Notes: generated by a model not told the origin, from the sequence alone. Counted from the stretch's first letter, positions 14,954 through 22,821 are shown. The stretch is DNA of 26,046 bases from DASTCC01 sp035711465 (GCA_035711465.1 DASTCC010000157.1:1-26046); one strand, 5' to 3'. Program-made: numbers and translations.

Positions 14954-15391
14954 TCAATCCTCTTTCTTCAGCTCCATCTTGATCTTCTTGAGTGCGTCGA
15001 CTTCGACCGGCAGATCGGCCTTGCCCGCCGGCTGGCCGTTCAACTTCAAGAGATAGGCGACGACCTGCACGTACTCCGGCATCGGCAGCGAGCCGGGCGA
15101 GTCGTCGGGCATGCTCTCGCTGATGAGCGCGAACAACTCGGCGACCGGACGCCCGTTCCAGGTCTCCTTGAACTTGTCATTCGAGAAGCCGGCGGTGTTG
15201 TGACAGCCCTGGCAGATGTTGCCGAAGACCTGCTCGCCCTTGGACGCCTGCCCGGCGCTGAAAACGCCGGCCGACGTCGAAACCTCTGCAGCCACCGGGG
15301 TCTGCGGCGGCGACTGCGCGGCGCCCCGCACCGCGAACGCCACGAGCCAGACCGCACCGGCAGACACGAACCAACGAACATCACGGGTCAT
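14954..15391 (-). CDS. periplasmic c-type cytochrome
   Basis: 145 aa. The signal peptide is residues 1-26. One heme site is Cys60-Gln-Gly-Cys63-His64, and the likely Met ligand is in Met-Pro-Asp-Asp (Met94) or Leu-Pro-Met-Pro-Glu-Tyr (Met104), giving a single class I domain. The C-terminus is Lys/Glu-rich. The gene ends 4 nt before the ATG of the PQQ dehydrogenase, so the pair forms an operon in which this protein should take electrons from the quinoprotein. The ATG at 15391 is chosen because it begins the signal peptide; no Shine-Dalgarno sequence is visible. The frame is open further upstream but reads through the intergenic repeats. Confidence 0.9.
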   Translation of the reverse strand: MTRDVRWFVSAGAVWLVAFAVRGAAQSPPQTPVAAEVSTSAGVFSAGQASKGEQVFGNICQGCHNTAGFSNDKFKETWNGRPVAELFALISESMPDDSPGSLPMPEYVQVVAYLLKLNGQPAGKADLPVEVDALKKIKMELKKED

Positions 15392-15463
15392 ACAGATATC
15401 GAAGTGGGGTGAAGCGAGGTAAAGGTAGCAGAGTCGGGCTCGCCAGTGAAAGGCGCTTGGCTC

Positions 15464-15558
15464 GCCTAGGCTTGGGGCTTGGGGCTTGGGGCCTGGGGCT
15501 TGAAGGCGGCGGGCGGCGGAGAACCTCAAGCCTCCAAGTTTCAAGCCTCCAAGCCTCC
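15464..15558. repeat. heptamer array CTTGGGG with a degenerate inverted partner
   Basis: The left arm (15464-15505) is six period-7 units: GCCTAGG, CTTGGGG three times, CCTGGGG and CTTGAAG. The right arm (15524-15558) is its degenerate reverse complement, with CAAGCCTC/CCAAGCCTCC units spaced 7 or 8 bp. A GGCGGGCGGCGG-like spacer separates them. The block occupies the divergent region between the cytochrome c and MBL-fold genes. Confidence 0.85.
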
Positions 15559-15633
15559 GGTCGCGATCCGGGCTGGCGCGTCCCGAATCCGGGATCCGGC
15601 ACTGCAGTATCAAGCGCTTTTCCGCCGTACACA

Positions 15634-15649
15634 TGGCATCCCGGTTGCA
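15634..15649 (+). promoter_or_regulatory. sigma54-type -24/-12 promoter of the MBL-fold gene
   Basis: TGGCATCCCGGTTGCA has the exact -24 GG/-12 GC spacing of TGGCACRNNNNTTGCW. It differs at the C of GCAC (here T) and at R. The predicted transcription start is near 15660, giving a leader of about 50 nt that ends in a strong GGGAGG ribosome site before the GTG at 15712. An almost identical site precedes the PilZ gene. Confidence 0.6.
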
Positions 15650-15711
15650 ATCCCTTCCTGAGATCGGCCGGCGTCCCCCGTCCGGCGATCGCGTCCGTCA
15701 GGGAGGATCGA

Positions 15712-16812
15712 GTGAGTTCGCGCACGCTGGTGGTGGCGGCGATGATCACCGCTGCTGCGGTGCAAGGCACGACCATCGAGCGGCCCGCGCCCGAGCGGGT
15801 GACGCTCGGCGATGGCGTCTATCTCTTCAAGACCGCGCCGTACGGCGGCGTCGGCCTCGACGGCAATGCGGTGGCGATCACGTCGAACGACGGCGTGCTC
15901 GTGTTCGATTCGAACGGGACGCCGTCGGCCGCGGCGGCGGTGCTCGCCGAGATTCGGAAGGTGTCGCCGGCGCCGGTCAGGTACGTCGTCAACTCGCACT
16001 GGCACTGGGATCACTGGTACGGCACCGAGGTCTATCAGCGCGCCTTTCCCGACGTCCGGGTCATCGCGCACGAGAAGACGCGGCGCCTGATGATGGGACC
16101 GGCGCTCGAGTTCAACCGGCCCGGACTCGAATCGCAGCTGCCCGGGTACATCAAGACCCTCGAAGCGGATCTGGCCAAGGCGGAGGCCGCGACGCCCGCG
16201 CCGGAGAATCTTCCGCGGCTGCGTCAGGCACTCGCCGACGCGCGCTTCTTTCTCGCTCAGAAGAACGCCGTGCGGCACGCGTTTCCGGACGTGACGTTCA
16301 CCGATCGGCTCACGATCCATTTCGGCAACCGCGAGATCCAGCTGCTGAACTTCGGCCGCGCGGTGACGCCTGGCGACACGCTGCTTTACCTGCCGGCCGA
16401 GAAGATCCTCCTCACCGGCGATCTGATCGTGAATCCGATCACGTTCGCGCTGAGCGGCTATCCGACCGAATGGCTCGCGGCGCTCGAGAAGATCGACGCG
16501 CTCGACGCCAGGACCATCGTCACCGGCCATGGCGACCCGCTCACGGACGAGACGCTGCTCCACGCGACGGTGGAGGTATTTCGCGTCCTGCTGGCGCAGG
16601 GCAAGATCATGAAAGCCAAGGGCCTGGATCCCGATCAGGCCCGCGACGCGATCATGCCGATGCTCGCGCAGCCGATGAAGACGATCACCGGCGGCGTCGC
16701 CGCGCGCGAGAACGCGTTCAGGATCCAGCTGGTCGACTGGTACCTGCACCGGGTCTACGAAGAGCTGGACGGGCCGCTCAGCGATGCGATTGCGGCCCTA
16801 CCGGCGAAGTGA
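15712..16812 (+). CDS. exported MBL-fold metallo-hydrolase
   Basis: 366 aa. The N-terminal hydrophobic stretch (residues 5-18) is a probable signal peptide. The metallo-beta-lactamase signature is His96-Trp-His98-Trp-Asp100-His101. Later metal-ligand regions are Leu-Leu-Thr-Gly-Asp-Leu-Ile and Val-Thr-Gly-His-Gly-Asp-Pro. A helical insert of about 70 residues (145-190) lies between the first and second halves of the fold. It is a zinc hydrolase of unknown substrate. The GTG at 15712 is set by GGGAGG 5 nt upstream; a further 101 codons are open upstream but cross the repeat block. It diverges from the cytochrome c/PQQ operon. MBL-fold proteins linked to quinoproteins are known, so a functional link is possible but unproven. 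Confidence 0.9.
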   Translation: MSSRTLVVAAMITAAAVQGTTIERPAPERVTLGDGVYLFKTAPYGGVGLDGNAVAITSNDGVLVFDSNGTPSAAAAVLAEIRKVSPAPVRYVVNSHWHWDHWYGTEVYQRAFPDVRVIAHEKTRRLMMGPALEFNRPGLESQLPGYIKTLEADLAKAEAATPAPENLPRLRQALADARFFLAQKNAVRHAFPDVTFTDRLTIHFGNREIQLLNFGRAVTPGDTLLYLPAEKILLTGDLIVNPITFALSGYPTEWLAALEKIDALDARTIVTGHGDPLTDETLLHATVEVFRVLLAQGKIMKAKGLDPDQARDAIMPMLAQPMKTITGGVAARENAFRIQLVDWYLHRVYEELDGPLSDAIAALPAK

Positions 16813-16828
16813 CCGACATCGCGACGAC

Positions 16829-16904
16829 ACATTGAACCTTGGGGCGCTGTGGAGAGGCGTGGAGGCAGCCTCCAAGGCGCTCCACTACGCCCAAGGTTCA
16901 ATGT
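16829..16904. terminator. long hairpin between convergent genes
   Basis: A perfect 14-bp outer stem, ACATTGAACCTTGG with CCAAGGTTCAATGT, encloses GTGGAG/CTCCAC and a TGGAGG-CAG-CCTCCA tip. The result is a long interrupted stem over 76 nt. It sits between the stops of the MBL gene and the converging ADOP permease and would suit a bidirectional terminator. The size and symmetry are also reminiscent of a small palindromic mobile repeat. Confidence 0.7.
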
Positions 16905-16911
16905 TTGTCGT

Positions 16912-19602
16912 TCATTCCGCTCTCAGCGCCGTCGTCGGTTCGACGCGTGACGCACGCCACGCCGGGATCGCGCCGGCGAGCCCGGCGACCGCCATCAACG
17001 CGATCGTCGCGCCCGCCATCGTCGCCGGATCGCCTGGCGTCAGGCCGAAGAGCAGCGACTCGGTGTAGCGGCCGAGCAGGATCGCGAGGCCGGTGCCGAT
17101 GACGACGCCGATGGCGACGAGAATCGTCGCCTCTTTCAGAATCAACGCCAGCACCTTTCCGCGCCCGGCGCCGAGCGCCATTCGCAGGCCGATCTCGTTC
17201 CGGCGCCGCGTCACCATATAAGACATGACGCCGTAGAGCCCGGTCATCGCCAGCACCGCCGCGAGCGTGCCGAACAGACCGGAGAGCGTCGCCATCAGCC
17301 GTTCGCGGCGGAGCGTGTTCTGCACCTGGCGGTCGAGCGAGTCGAAGACGACGAGCGAGCCCGGCGCCACCGACGTCGCCGTCCGCACGATCGCGGCGGT
17401 GAGCGGCCCGGTTTCCTGAGCCGAGCGCACCATCATCGTCACCGACGCGGATGGCTGGTCGTCCTGCGTGCGCGCCAGGAAGATCGTGGGCGGCGGATCC
17501 TCGCGCAGGTTGAAGTACTGCGTGTCGCCGACGATGCCGATGACCTCGTATTCCAGGTCCGGCTGGTTCGGTCCGACGTCGAATCGGAAGCGGCGGCCCA
17601 GGCCCCGGCCGTCTGGAACGAACGCCTTCGCGAACGCCTGGTTCACGATCGCCACGGGAGCGGCGCCGAGCCGATCGCGGACGTCGAAGTTGCGTCCGCC
17701 GCGAAGCGGGATCCTCATGACCTCGAAGAACCGCGCGTCGACGCGATTGACGTTCGGATACTCCGACTGCCGCTTGCCGTCGATGATCAGCCCCTCGTTC
17801 CACCCGCCGCCGCCGAGCGGCACGACCCTGACGGCAGTGACGCCCTGGATCCCGGGCAGCGCCGACACCGACGCGATCAGGTTGTCGGCGATGGTGGTGT
17901 TCGTCTGCCGATCGCCGCCCGCCGTGCCGAAGCCGATTCGCGCGACGGTCACGCCCTCGCTGTCGAATCCCGGATCGACGCGTGACAGGTTGGCGAGCGT
18001 GCGGACGAAGAGCGCGGCACCGACGAGCAGGACGAGCGACACCGCCACCTGGGCGACGACGAGGAAGCGGCGGGCCGCGTAGCGCTCGCGGCCGTCGGTG
18101 ACCGCGCGGCCGCCGGATCGCATCGCCGCCACCGGCGGCGTGCGAGTGGCGCGAATCGCCGGCAGCAGGCCGAACAGGAGACAGGTGATCGTCGCCAGGC
18201 CGACGGCGAAGCCCAGGACGCGCAGGTCAGGCTCGAGGTTCAGGAACAGCGGGTCGCGCTCGGTGCTGAGGAACGAGAGCAGCAGCGGGCTGAGCACCCG
18301 CGCGAGGCCGACGCCGAGCGCGGCGCCGGCGAGCGCGAGGAGCAGGCTCTCGGACATGAACTGGCGGATGACGCGCCAGCGCGACGCGCCGATCGCCAGG
18401 CGCACGGCGATCTCGCGCTCGCGCGCCGTCGCCCGCGCCAGCATCAGGTTGGCGAGGTTGCCGCAGGCGATGAGCAGCACCGCCCCGGCGATCGCGAGCA
18501 GCAGCCCGAGCGGCGTCTCGTAGCTGCGGCGCAGGGTCGAGAAGCCCGTGGACGCGTCGATCGCGTGCAGCTTGAATTCGCCGTAGTCCTTCTTCCCCGC
18601 CGCGGTGTAGTCGGCCGGCGTCGTCGCGGCGAAGATCCCCGGCGAGCGCGACTCGAGCTCCGCCTTCGCCTGTTCCAGCGTGTGCCCGGGCTTGAGACGC
18701 CCCATCACCATCAGCCACCAGGTGTCGGCGCGCCGGAAGCCGTCGTCGCCGGGATGAAGCGCCGGCTCGGCGCATAGCGGAATCGCGACGTCGAAGTTCC
18801 GTCCGACCTCGAGGCCGAAGAACGACTCCGGCGTGACGCCGACGATCGTCGCCTGATGGCGATCGAGGTGAATCGTCTTGCCGATCGCGTCGGCGCGGCC
18901 GCCGTACTCGCGCTGCCAGAACGGGTAGCTGATGGCGACGATGGGCGCGCAGCCGGCACGATCGTCGGCCGCCGAGAACAGCCGGCCCGCGGCCGGCCGG
19001 ATGCCGAGCGTCTCGAAGGCGTTGCCCGAGAGCCACACCCCGCGTGCCGACCGCGACTCGCCCGAGAGCGACAGATCGAAGCTCTCGTCGGCCCAGATGA
19101 ACAGATCGCTGACCGACTCGAGTCCTGGCTCGAGCGATTTCCACAACGGATACGTCATCGCCGGGTTGCGGCCGTTGAACTGACCGGTGCGGCCGTTGGG
19201 CGGCGGCTGGATGCGGATCTCGACGAGCTCGTGCGGACGATCGACCGGCAGCGTGCGCAGCCGCACCGCGTCGAGGAGATGGAAAAGCGCGGTGTTGGCG
19301 CCGATGCCGAGGCCGAGCGAGACGAGCGCGACGCATGCGAATCCCGGCGAGCGCAGCAGCAATCGAAGTCCGTAGCGGAAGTCCTGCCAGATCGACTCGG
19401 TGCGCGTCAGCGTGTTCATGCGGTAGATCTCCTCGCGGGCGAGCGTGGCATTGCCGAGCTTCCGCCGCGCCGCGGCGCGAGCGTCGCTCGGGGACATGCC
19501 GCGCGCGATGTTGTCGTCGGTTTCGATGTCGAGGTACGCGTCCAGCTCGCGGCGGCGCTCGTCGTCCCAGTGGCGCCGGCGGAAGAATCGCGTCCAGCTC
19601 AT
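16912..19602 (-). CDS. ADOP-family ABC transporter permease (MacB/FtsX fold), long form
   Basis: 896 aa. It starts with a cytoplasmic segment (1-75: charged helices, Asp-Ala-Tyr-Leu-Asp-Ile-Glu-Thr, Ala-Arg-Gly-Met-Ser-Pro). After the first TM helix (about 88-110) comes a MacB periplasmic core (about 120-350), then FtsX helices (about 363-385, 415-440, 460-484). A second core (about 512-740) and a second FtsX set (about 770-795, 822-845, 862-882) follow. This is the duplicated layout typical of Acidobacteriota orphan permeases. No ATPase gene is present. It starts 9 nt after the PadR stop, so it forms a PadR-ADOP operon, a recurrent pairing in this phylum. The substrate is unknown. Confidence 0.93.
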   Translation of the reverse strand: MSWTRFFRRRHWDDERRRELDAYLDIETDDNIARGMSPSDARAAARRKLGNATLAREEIYRMNTLTRTESIWQDFRYGLRLLLRSPGFACVALVSLGLGIGANTALFHLLDAVRLRTLPVDRPHELVEIRIQPPPNGRTGQFNGRNPAMTYPLWKSLEPGLESVSDLFIWADESFDLSLSGESRSARGVWLSGNAFETLGIRPAAGRLFSAADDRAGCAPIVAISYPFWQREYGGRADAIGKTIHLDRHQATIVGVTPESFFGLEVGRNFDVAIPLCAEPALHPGDDGFRRADTWWLMVMGRLKPGHTLEQAKAELESRSPGIFAATTPADYTAAGKKDYGEFKLHAIDASTGFSTLRRSYETPLGLLLAIAGAVLLIACGNLANLMLARATAREREIAVRLAIGASRWRVIRQFMSESLLLALAGAALGVGLARVLSPLLLSFLSTERDPLFLNLEPDLRVLGFAVGLATITCLLFGLLPAIRATRTPPVAAMRSGGRAVTDGRERYAARRFLVVAQVAVSLVLLVGAALFVRTLANLSRVDPGFDSEGVTVARIGFGTAGGDRQTNTTIADNLIASVSALPGIQGVTAVRVVPLGGGGWNEGLIIDGKRQSEYPNVNRVDARFFEVMRIPLRGGRNFDVRDRLGAAPVAIVNQAFAKAFVPDGRGLGRRFRFDVGPNQPDLEYEVIGIVGDTQYFNLREDPPPTIFLARTQDDQPSASVTMMVRSAQETGPLTAAIVRTATSVAPGSLVVFDSLDRQVQNTLRRERLMATLSGLFGTLAAVLAMTGLYGVMSYMVTRRRNEIGLRMALGAGRGKVLALILKEATILVAIGVVIGTGLAILLGRYTESLLFGLTPGDPATMAGATIALMAVAGLAGAIPAWRASRVEPTTALRAE

Positions 19603-19611
19603 GGCGATCCG

Positions 19612-19965
19612 CTAGTCGGTGGCGGGACGGAGGATGCCGTTGATCGCGCGGACGACGGCGTCCCAGCGCGAAGTCTGCTCGGCCAGCTGCCGGCGTCCCG
19701 CCGGCGAGAGCCGGTAGTAACGGGCGCGGCGGTTGTTCTCCGAGGTGCCCCAGAAGGAGACGATCCAGCCGCGGTCCTCGAGGCGATGGAGCGCCGGATA
19801 GAGCGATCCATGCTCGACCTGCAGCACCTCATCCGAGCCGCGCTCGATCGCGTAGGCGATCGTGTGCCCATGAGCGGGACCACCGACGAGCGTCTTGAGG
19901 ATCAGCAGATCGAGCGTGCCCTGCAGCAGTTCACCGTGCATGGGCGGGGTTCCACGTTTGGGCAT
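19612..19965 (-). CDS. PadR-family transcriptional regulator
   Basis: 117 aa. It is a winged-helix PadR domain over nearly the whole length: Leu-Leu-Gln-Gly-Thr-Leu-Asp-Leu-Leu-Ile-Leu-Lys (13-24), Gly-His-Thr-Ile-Ala-Tyr-Ala-Ile-Glu (33-41), Gly-Ser-Leu-Tyr-Pro-Ala-Leu-His-Arg-Leu-Glu (53-63), and the wing with Arg-Arg-Ala-Arg-Tyr-Tyr-Arg-Leu (70-76). It should repress its own operon with the ADOP permease. The ATG at 19965 is the family start; GGAAGGA lies about 11 nt upstream. The frame is open for another 119 codons, but only as a shadow of the divergent membrane-protein gene. Confidence 0.95.
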   Translation of the reverse strand: MPKRGTPPMHGELLQGTLDLLILKTLVGGPAHGHTIAYAIERGSDEVLQVEHGSLYPALHRLEDRGWIVSFWGTSENNRRARYYRLSPAGRRQLAEQTSRWDAVVRAINGILRPATD

Positions 19966-19985
19966 CAGCGGTCGAGTCCTTCCAC

Positions 19986-19996
19986 TAGATAGTCTA
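19986..19996 (-). promoter_or_regulatory. candidate -10 box and PadR operator
   Basis: TAGA-N3-TCTA forms a small palindrome that contains the minus-strand -10-like hexamer TAGACT (19996-19991). A start near 19984 would leave a leader of about 19 nt containing the GGAAGGA ribosome site. Overlap of the palindrome with the -10 would suit PadR autorepression. No good -35 is seen, and the half-sites are short. Confidence 0.35.
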
Positions 19997-20087
19997 CCTG
20001 AGAAGGCCCATGAACGCCTTTCCAGATCGATTTGACGGGCCCTGGCTTCGGTTGGTTTGCAAGGGGACGTCCTGAGGCAGACTCGTC

Positions 20088-22160
20088 GTGATGCCGGCGC
20101 CGCGCCTTCTCGCTTTCCGCACGACCATCGGACTCGGAGCGTTTCTCCTGTTCCTGGTCCAGCCGCTGATCGCAAAGCAGATCCTGCCGTGGTTCGGCGG
20201 CGGGCCCGCCGTCTGGAGCGCGTGCCTCCTGTTCTTTCAGATCGCCCTCGTCGGCGGCTACTTCTACGCCCACTGGACGCGCCGGCTGGGTCCGCGCCGG
20301 CAGGCGTGGCTCCATCTCGCACTCCTGGCCGCGGCTCTGCTCACGCTGCCCATCGCGCCGTCGCCCGAGTGGAAACCGCCCGACGGCTCCGAACCCGTCG
20401 CGCGTGTCCTGATGCTCCTCGCGTCGAGCGTCGGCGTCCCATTCGTGCTGCTGGCCGCCACGGCGCCGCTCATTCAGGACTGGCTCGCGCATGCGATTCC
20501 GGCGAGGACGCCCTACAAGCTGTATGTCATTTCGAACATCGGCTCGCTCGCGGCGCTTCTCGCCTACCCTGCCGTCGTCGAGCCCTACCTCACCCTCCGC
20601 GCGCAATCGGTGGGCTGGTCGATCCTGTTCGCGGTGTTCGTCGCGTCGTGCGCGTGGACGGCAATGGTCGTGATCCGCGCCGTGCCCGGCCAGCGGACCG
20701 ACGAGGAAGAAGCGACGGCGACGAGTGTGGCCGGGCCGGGCCGGCCGGGCCGATGGGATGTGGCGCTCTGGCTGATTCTGCCTGCGATCACCGCGGCGCT
20801 GCTGCTGGCGACGACGAGCCACTTGAGCCAGGACATCGCGGCGGTGCCGCTCTTGTGGATCGTCCCGTTCACGATCTATCTCCTCACCTACATCGCGACG
20901 TTCGCCGGCTGGCACCAGCGCGGCATCTGGCGCGTGCTGCTGATCATCTCGACGGTCGTCGCGCTGGTCACGCTTCGCGCGCAGCCCGCGGCGTTCTTCT
21001 GGGTGATCGCCGGCGCCGTGCTGGTCGCGTTCACGGCCGCGTGCATGGTCTGCCACAGCGAGCTCGTCGGTCTGCAGCCGCCGGTACGGCATCTGACGGC
21101 GTACTATCTAGCGATGTCGATCGGCGGCGCCATCGGCGGCGTGTTCGTCGCGGTCGCCGCACCGCTCGTCTTCGACGCCTACCACGAGCTGCCGCTCCTG
21201 CTCGTCGCCGCGTGCGGCGTGGCCGCGATCGGCACGCTGCGCGGCTATCGCGGCCGCTACCGCCGTGCGCTCGCGGTGACGGCGTCGGTCGCCGTGGGGA
21301 CACTTCTGGCGACGACGACGGTCGGTCTGTTCGTCGTGAAGGCGTCGGCGGATCAGATCGCGCGGGACCGCAGCTTCTATGGCGTGCTGCGGGTCGACGA
21401 AGAGCCGAACACGGCGATCCGGCCGATGCGGAAGCTCTACCACGGGCGCATCCTGCATGGCTCGCAGTTCATGCAAGCGAACCTGGCGATGACGCCGACG
21501 ACCTATTACGCGGCTGGCAGCGGCATCGAGATGGCCATCGCGCAGCATCCGCGGCGTCTTGGCGGACAGCCGATGACGATTGGCGCCGTCGGCCTCGGCA
21601 CCGGATCGATCGCCGCGTTGGGGCGCGGGGGCGATCTCGTGCGCTTCTTCGAAATCGATCCGCTGGTCGTGGCGTTCGCGCGACGGTACTTCACCTTCCT
21701 CGATCGTTCGCCGGCGAAGGTCGAGGTGCGGATGGGCGACGCGCGACTGTCGCTCGAGCGCGAAGTGGCCGCGCCAGAAGGCCGGCGCGTCTACGACGTG
21801 CTCGCCGTCGATGCCTTCTCGGGCGATTCGATTCCGGTCCATCTGCTGACGCGCGAGTGCTTTGCGATCTATCGCGAGGCGCTCAAGCCGAACGGCGTTC
21901 TCGCCGTTCACATCTCGAACCAGTTTCTCGATCTCCGTCCGGTGGTCTACGGCCTGGCCGAAGAAGCAGGATGGCGCGTGCGGCAGGTCATTCGCGAGGG
22001 CGATCTCAGGGCGCGAGCCACGCGAAGCAACTGGCTGCTGGTCTCGACCAACACGGCGTTCCTGGAGTCGCCCGGATTGCTCGACGAGCGCGCGCCGCCG
22101 CCGGCGCCGATCCTCTGGACCGATGCGTTCAGCAGCCTGCTGGGCGTGTGGAGCCGCTAG
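20088..22160 (+). CDS. fused membrane / spermidine-synthase-like protein
   Basis: 690 aa. The first roughly 420 residues hold about 10 hydrophobic segments. The C-terminal half (about 430-690) is a spermidine-synthase-like Rossmann domain. It has a SAM-type loop Gly-Leu-Gly-Thr-Gly-Ser (about 502-507), Phe-Phe-Glu-Ile-Asp-Pro (about 520-525), Met-Gly-Asp-Ala-Arg and Val-Asp-Ala-Phe-Ser-Gly-Asp-Ser-Ile-Pro (about 574-583). Such fusions are widespread and usually annotated as fused MFS/spermidine synthase; their substrate is not known, and polyamine synthesis should not be assumed. The GTG at 20088 is directly followed by an ATG at 20091, and GAGG lies about 10 nt before the GTG. It diverges from PadR over 123 bp. 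A TTGACG hexamer at 20032-20037 is a possible -35, but no -10 matches. Confidence 0.88.
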   Translation: MMPAPRLLAFRTTIGLGAFLLFLVQPLIAKQILPWFGGGPAVWSACLLFFQIALVGGYFYAHWTRRLGPRRQAWLHLALLAAALLTLPIAPSPEWKPPDGSEPVARVLMLLASSVGVPFVLLAATAPLIQDWLAHAIPARTPYKLYVISNIGSLAALLAYPAVVEPYLTLRAQSVGWSILFAVFVASCAWTAMVVIRAVPGQRTDEEEATATSVAGPGRPGRWDVALWLILPAITAALLLATTSHLSQDIAAVPLLWIVPFTIYLLTYIATFAGWHQRGIWRVLLIISTVVALVTLRAQPAAFFWVIAGAVLVAFTAACMVCHSELVGLQPPVRHLTAYYLAMSIGGAIGGVFVAVAAPLVFDAYHELPLLLVAACGVAAIGTLRGYRGRYRRALAVTASVAVGTLLATTTVGLFVVKASADQIARDRSFYGVLRVDEEPNTAIRPMRKLYHGRILHGSQFMQANLAMTPTTYYAAGSGIEMAIAQHPRRLGGQPMTIGAVGLGTGSIAALGRGGDLVRFFEIDPLVVAFARRYFTFLDRSPAKVEVRMGDARLSLEREVAAPEGRRVYDVLAVDAFSGDSIPVHLLTRECFAIYREALKPNGVLAVHISNQFLDLRPVVYGLAEEAGWRVRQVIREGDLRARATRSNWLLVSTNTAFLESPGLLDERAPPPAPILWTDAFSSLLGVWSR

Positions 22161-22327
22161 TCACCGCGGAGGCGAGGGCACAGGACTGCACCTCCGATCA
22201 CAAACTCGAACGCGTCCGAACCCGGGCTTGCCCACTCCAGGGCGTCCGGCTGACTCTCGCGAGCGCCAACAACGCACAGGAGGTGACAGAAGCGCACATC
22301 CAGAAGATCGGATCCGCGGCGGGACCA

Positions 22328-22343
22328 TGGCATCGGGCTTGCC
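22328..22343 (+). promoter_or_regulatory. sigma54-type -24/-12 promoter of the PilZ gene
   Basis: TGGCATCGGGCTTGCC has exact -24/-12 spacing and shares TGGCATC-N4-TTGC with the site before the MBL-fold gene. The predicted transcription start is near 22354. That excludes a comfortable leader for a GTG at 22359, but gives about 26 nt of leader with GGAG ahead of the GTG at 22380. It lies in the 200-bp gap after the spermidine-synthase-like gene, which otherwise holds nothing recognisable. Confidence 0.6.
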
Positions 22344-22379
22344 CTTAGTCCTCCCGCCGTGAAGACACCGGAGAAAGAC

Positions 22380-22754
22380 GTGTCCCCGAAGACCAGCGAT
22401 ACCGCCGAGAGACGCCGAGTCCCTCGCGTCGACATCCACGATCAATTGACGGGCAGCCTGATCACGGTGCGCCCGGTCCTGGTCCGCGATATCGGACTGG
22501 GCGGCATGGCCATTCAGTCGTCGTTCCCGCTCGACATGAATGGCGAGCACCTGTTCGAACTGAAAGCAGCGGATGGGACCACCGCGCGCGTGCGGGCGCG
22601 AGTCGTTCGCAGCTTGCGCGGCACCGGTGCGGGGCAGGACGCCGTGTATATCACCGGTCTCGCCTTCTGCGACGACCATATGCAGATCGCCGACTCCGAC
22701 GTCGGCCGCATCATCGATCAGGCGATGTGCGTGCTGACGATCGACCAGGCGTGA
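22380..22754 (+). CDS. PilZ-domain protein
   Basis: 124 aa, a single PilZ domain with no partner domain. The c-di-GMP-binding Arg cluster is Arg-Arg-Arg-Val-Pro-Arg (11-16). The second motif, normally (D/N)xSxxG, reads Asp-Ile-Gly-Leu-Gly-Gly (37-42), with Gly in place of Ser. Binding is therefore likely but may be weaker. Stand-alone PilZ proteins relay c-di-GMP levels to motility, polysaccharide or transcription targets. The GTG at 22380 is chosen because GGAG lies 6 nt upstream and fits the sigma54-type promoter. A GTG at 22359 is also in frame but lacks a ribosome site. Confidence 0.85.
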   Translation: MSPKTSDTAERRRVPRVDIHDQLTGSLITVRPVLVRDIGLGGMAIQSSFPLDMNGEHLFELKAADGTTARVRARVVRSLRGTGAGQDAVYITGLAFCDDHMQIADSDVGRIIDQAMCVLTIDQA

Positions 22755-22793
22755 TGTTCGCGCGCCATCTTCAGCGGCCCCGCGATCACGCCT
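22747..22793. terminator. inverted repeat between convergent PilZ and LysM genes
   Basis: AGGCGTGAT (22747-22755) and ATCACGCCT (22785-22793) are perfect 9-bp arms around a 29-nt loop. The first arm includes the PilZ stop codon. It could be a bidirectional terminator, although the loop is long and there is no T-run. Confidence 0.35.
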
Positions 22794-22821
22794 GAGCACG
22801 AACGACTCGCGCCCGTGGCGA

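Noticed and set aside
15409..15711. 101-residue N-terminal extension of the MBL-fold protein
   Set aside because: It crosses the heptamer arrays and the sigma54-type site; GGGAGG fixes the start at 15712.
19966..20322. 119-residue extension of PadR
   Set aside because: It overlaps the divergent membrane protein as a shadow; PadR proteins start at the residue corresponding to 19965.
20115..22160. True spermidine synthase for polyamine production
   Set aside because: The enzyme domain is fused to a large membrane domain, and no polyamine pathway genes are nearby; the family's substrate is unknown.
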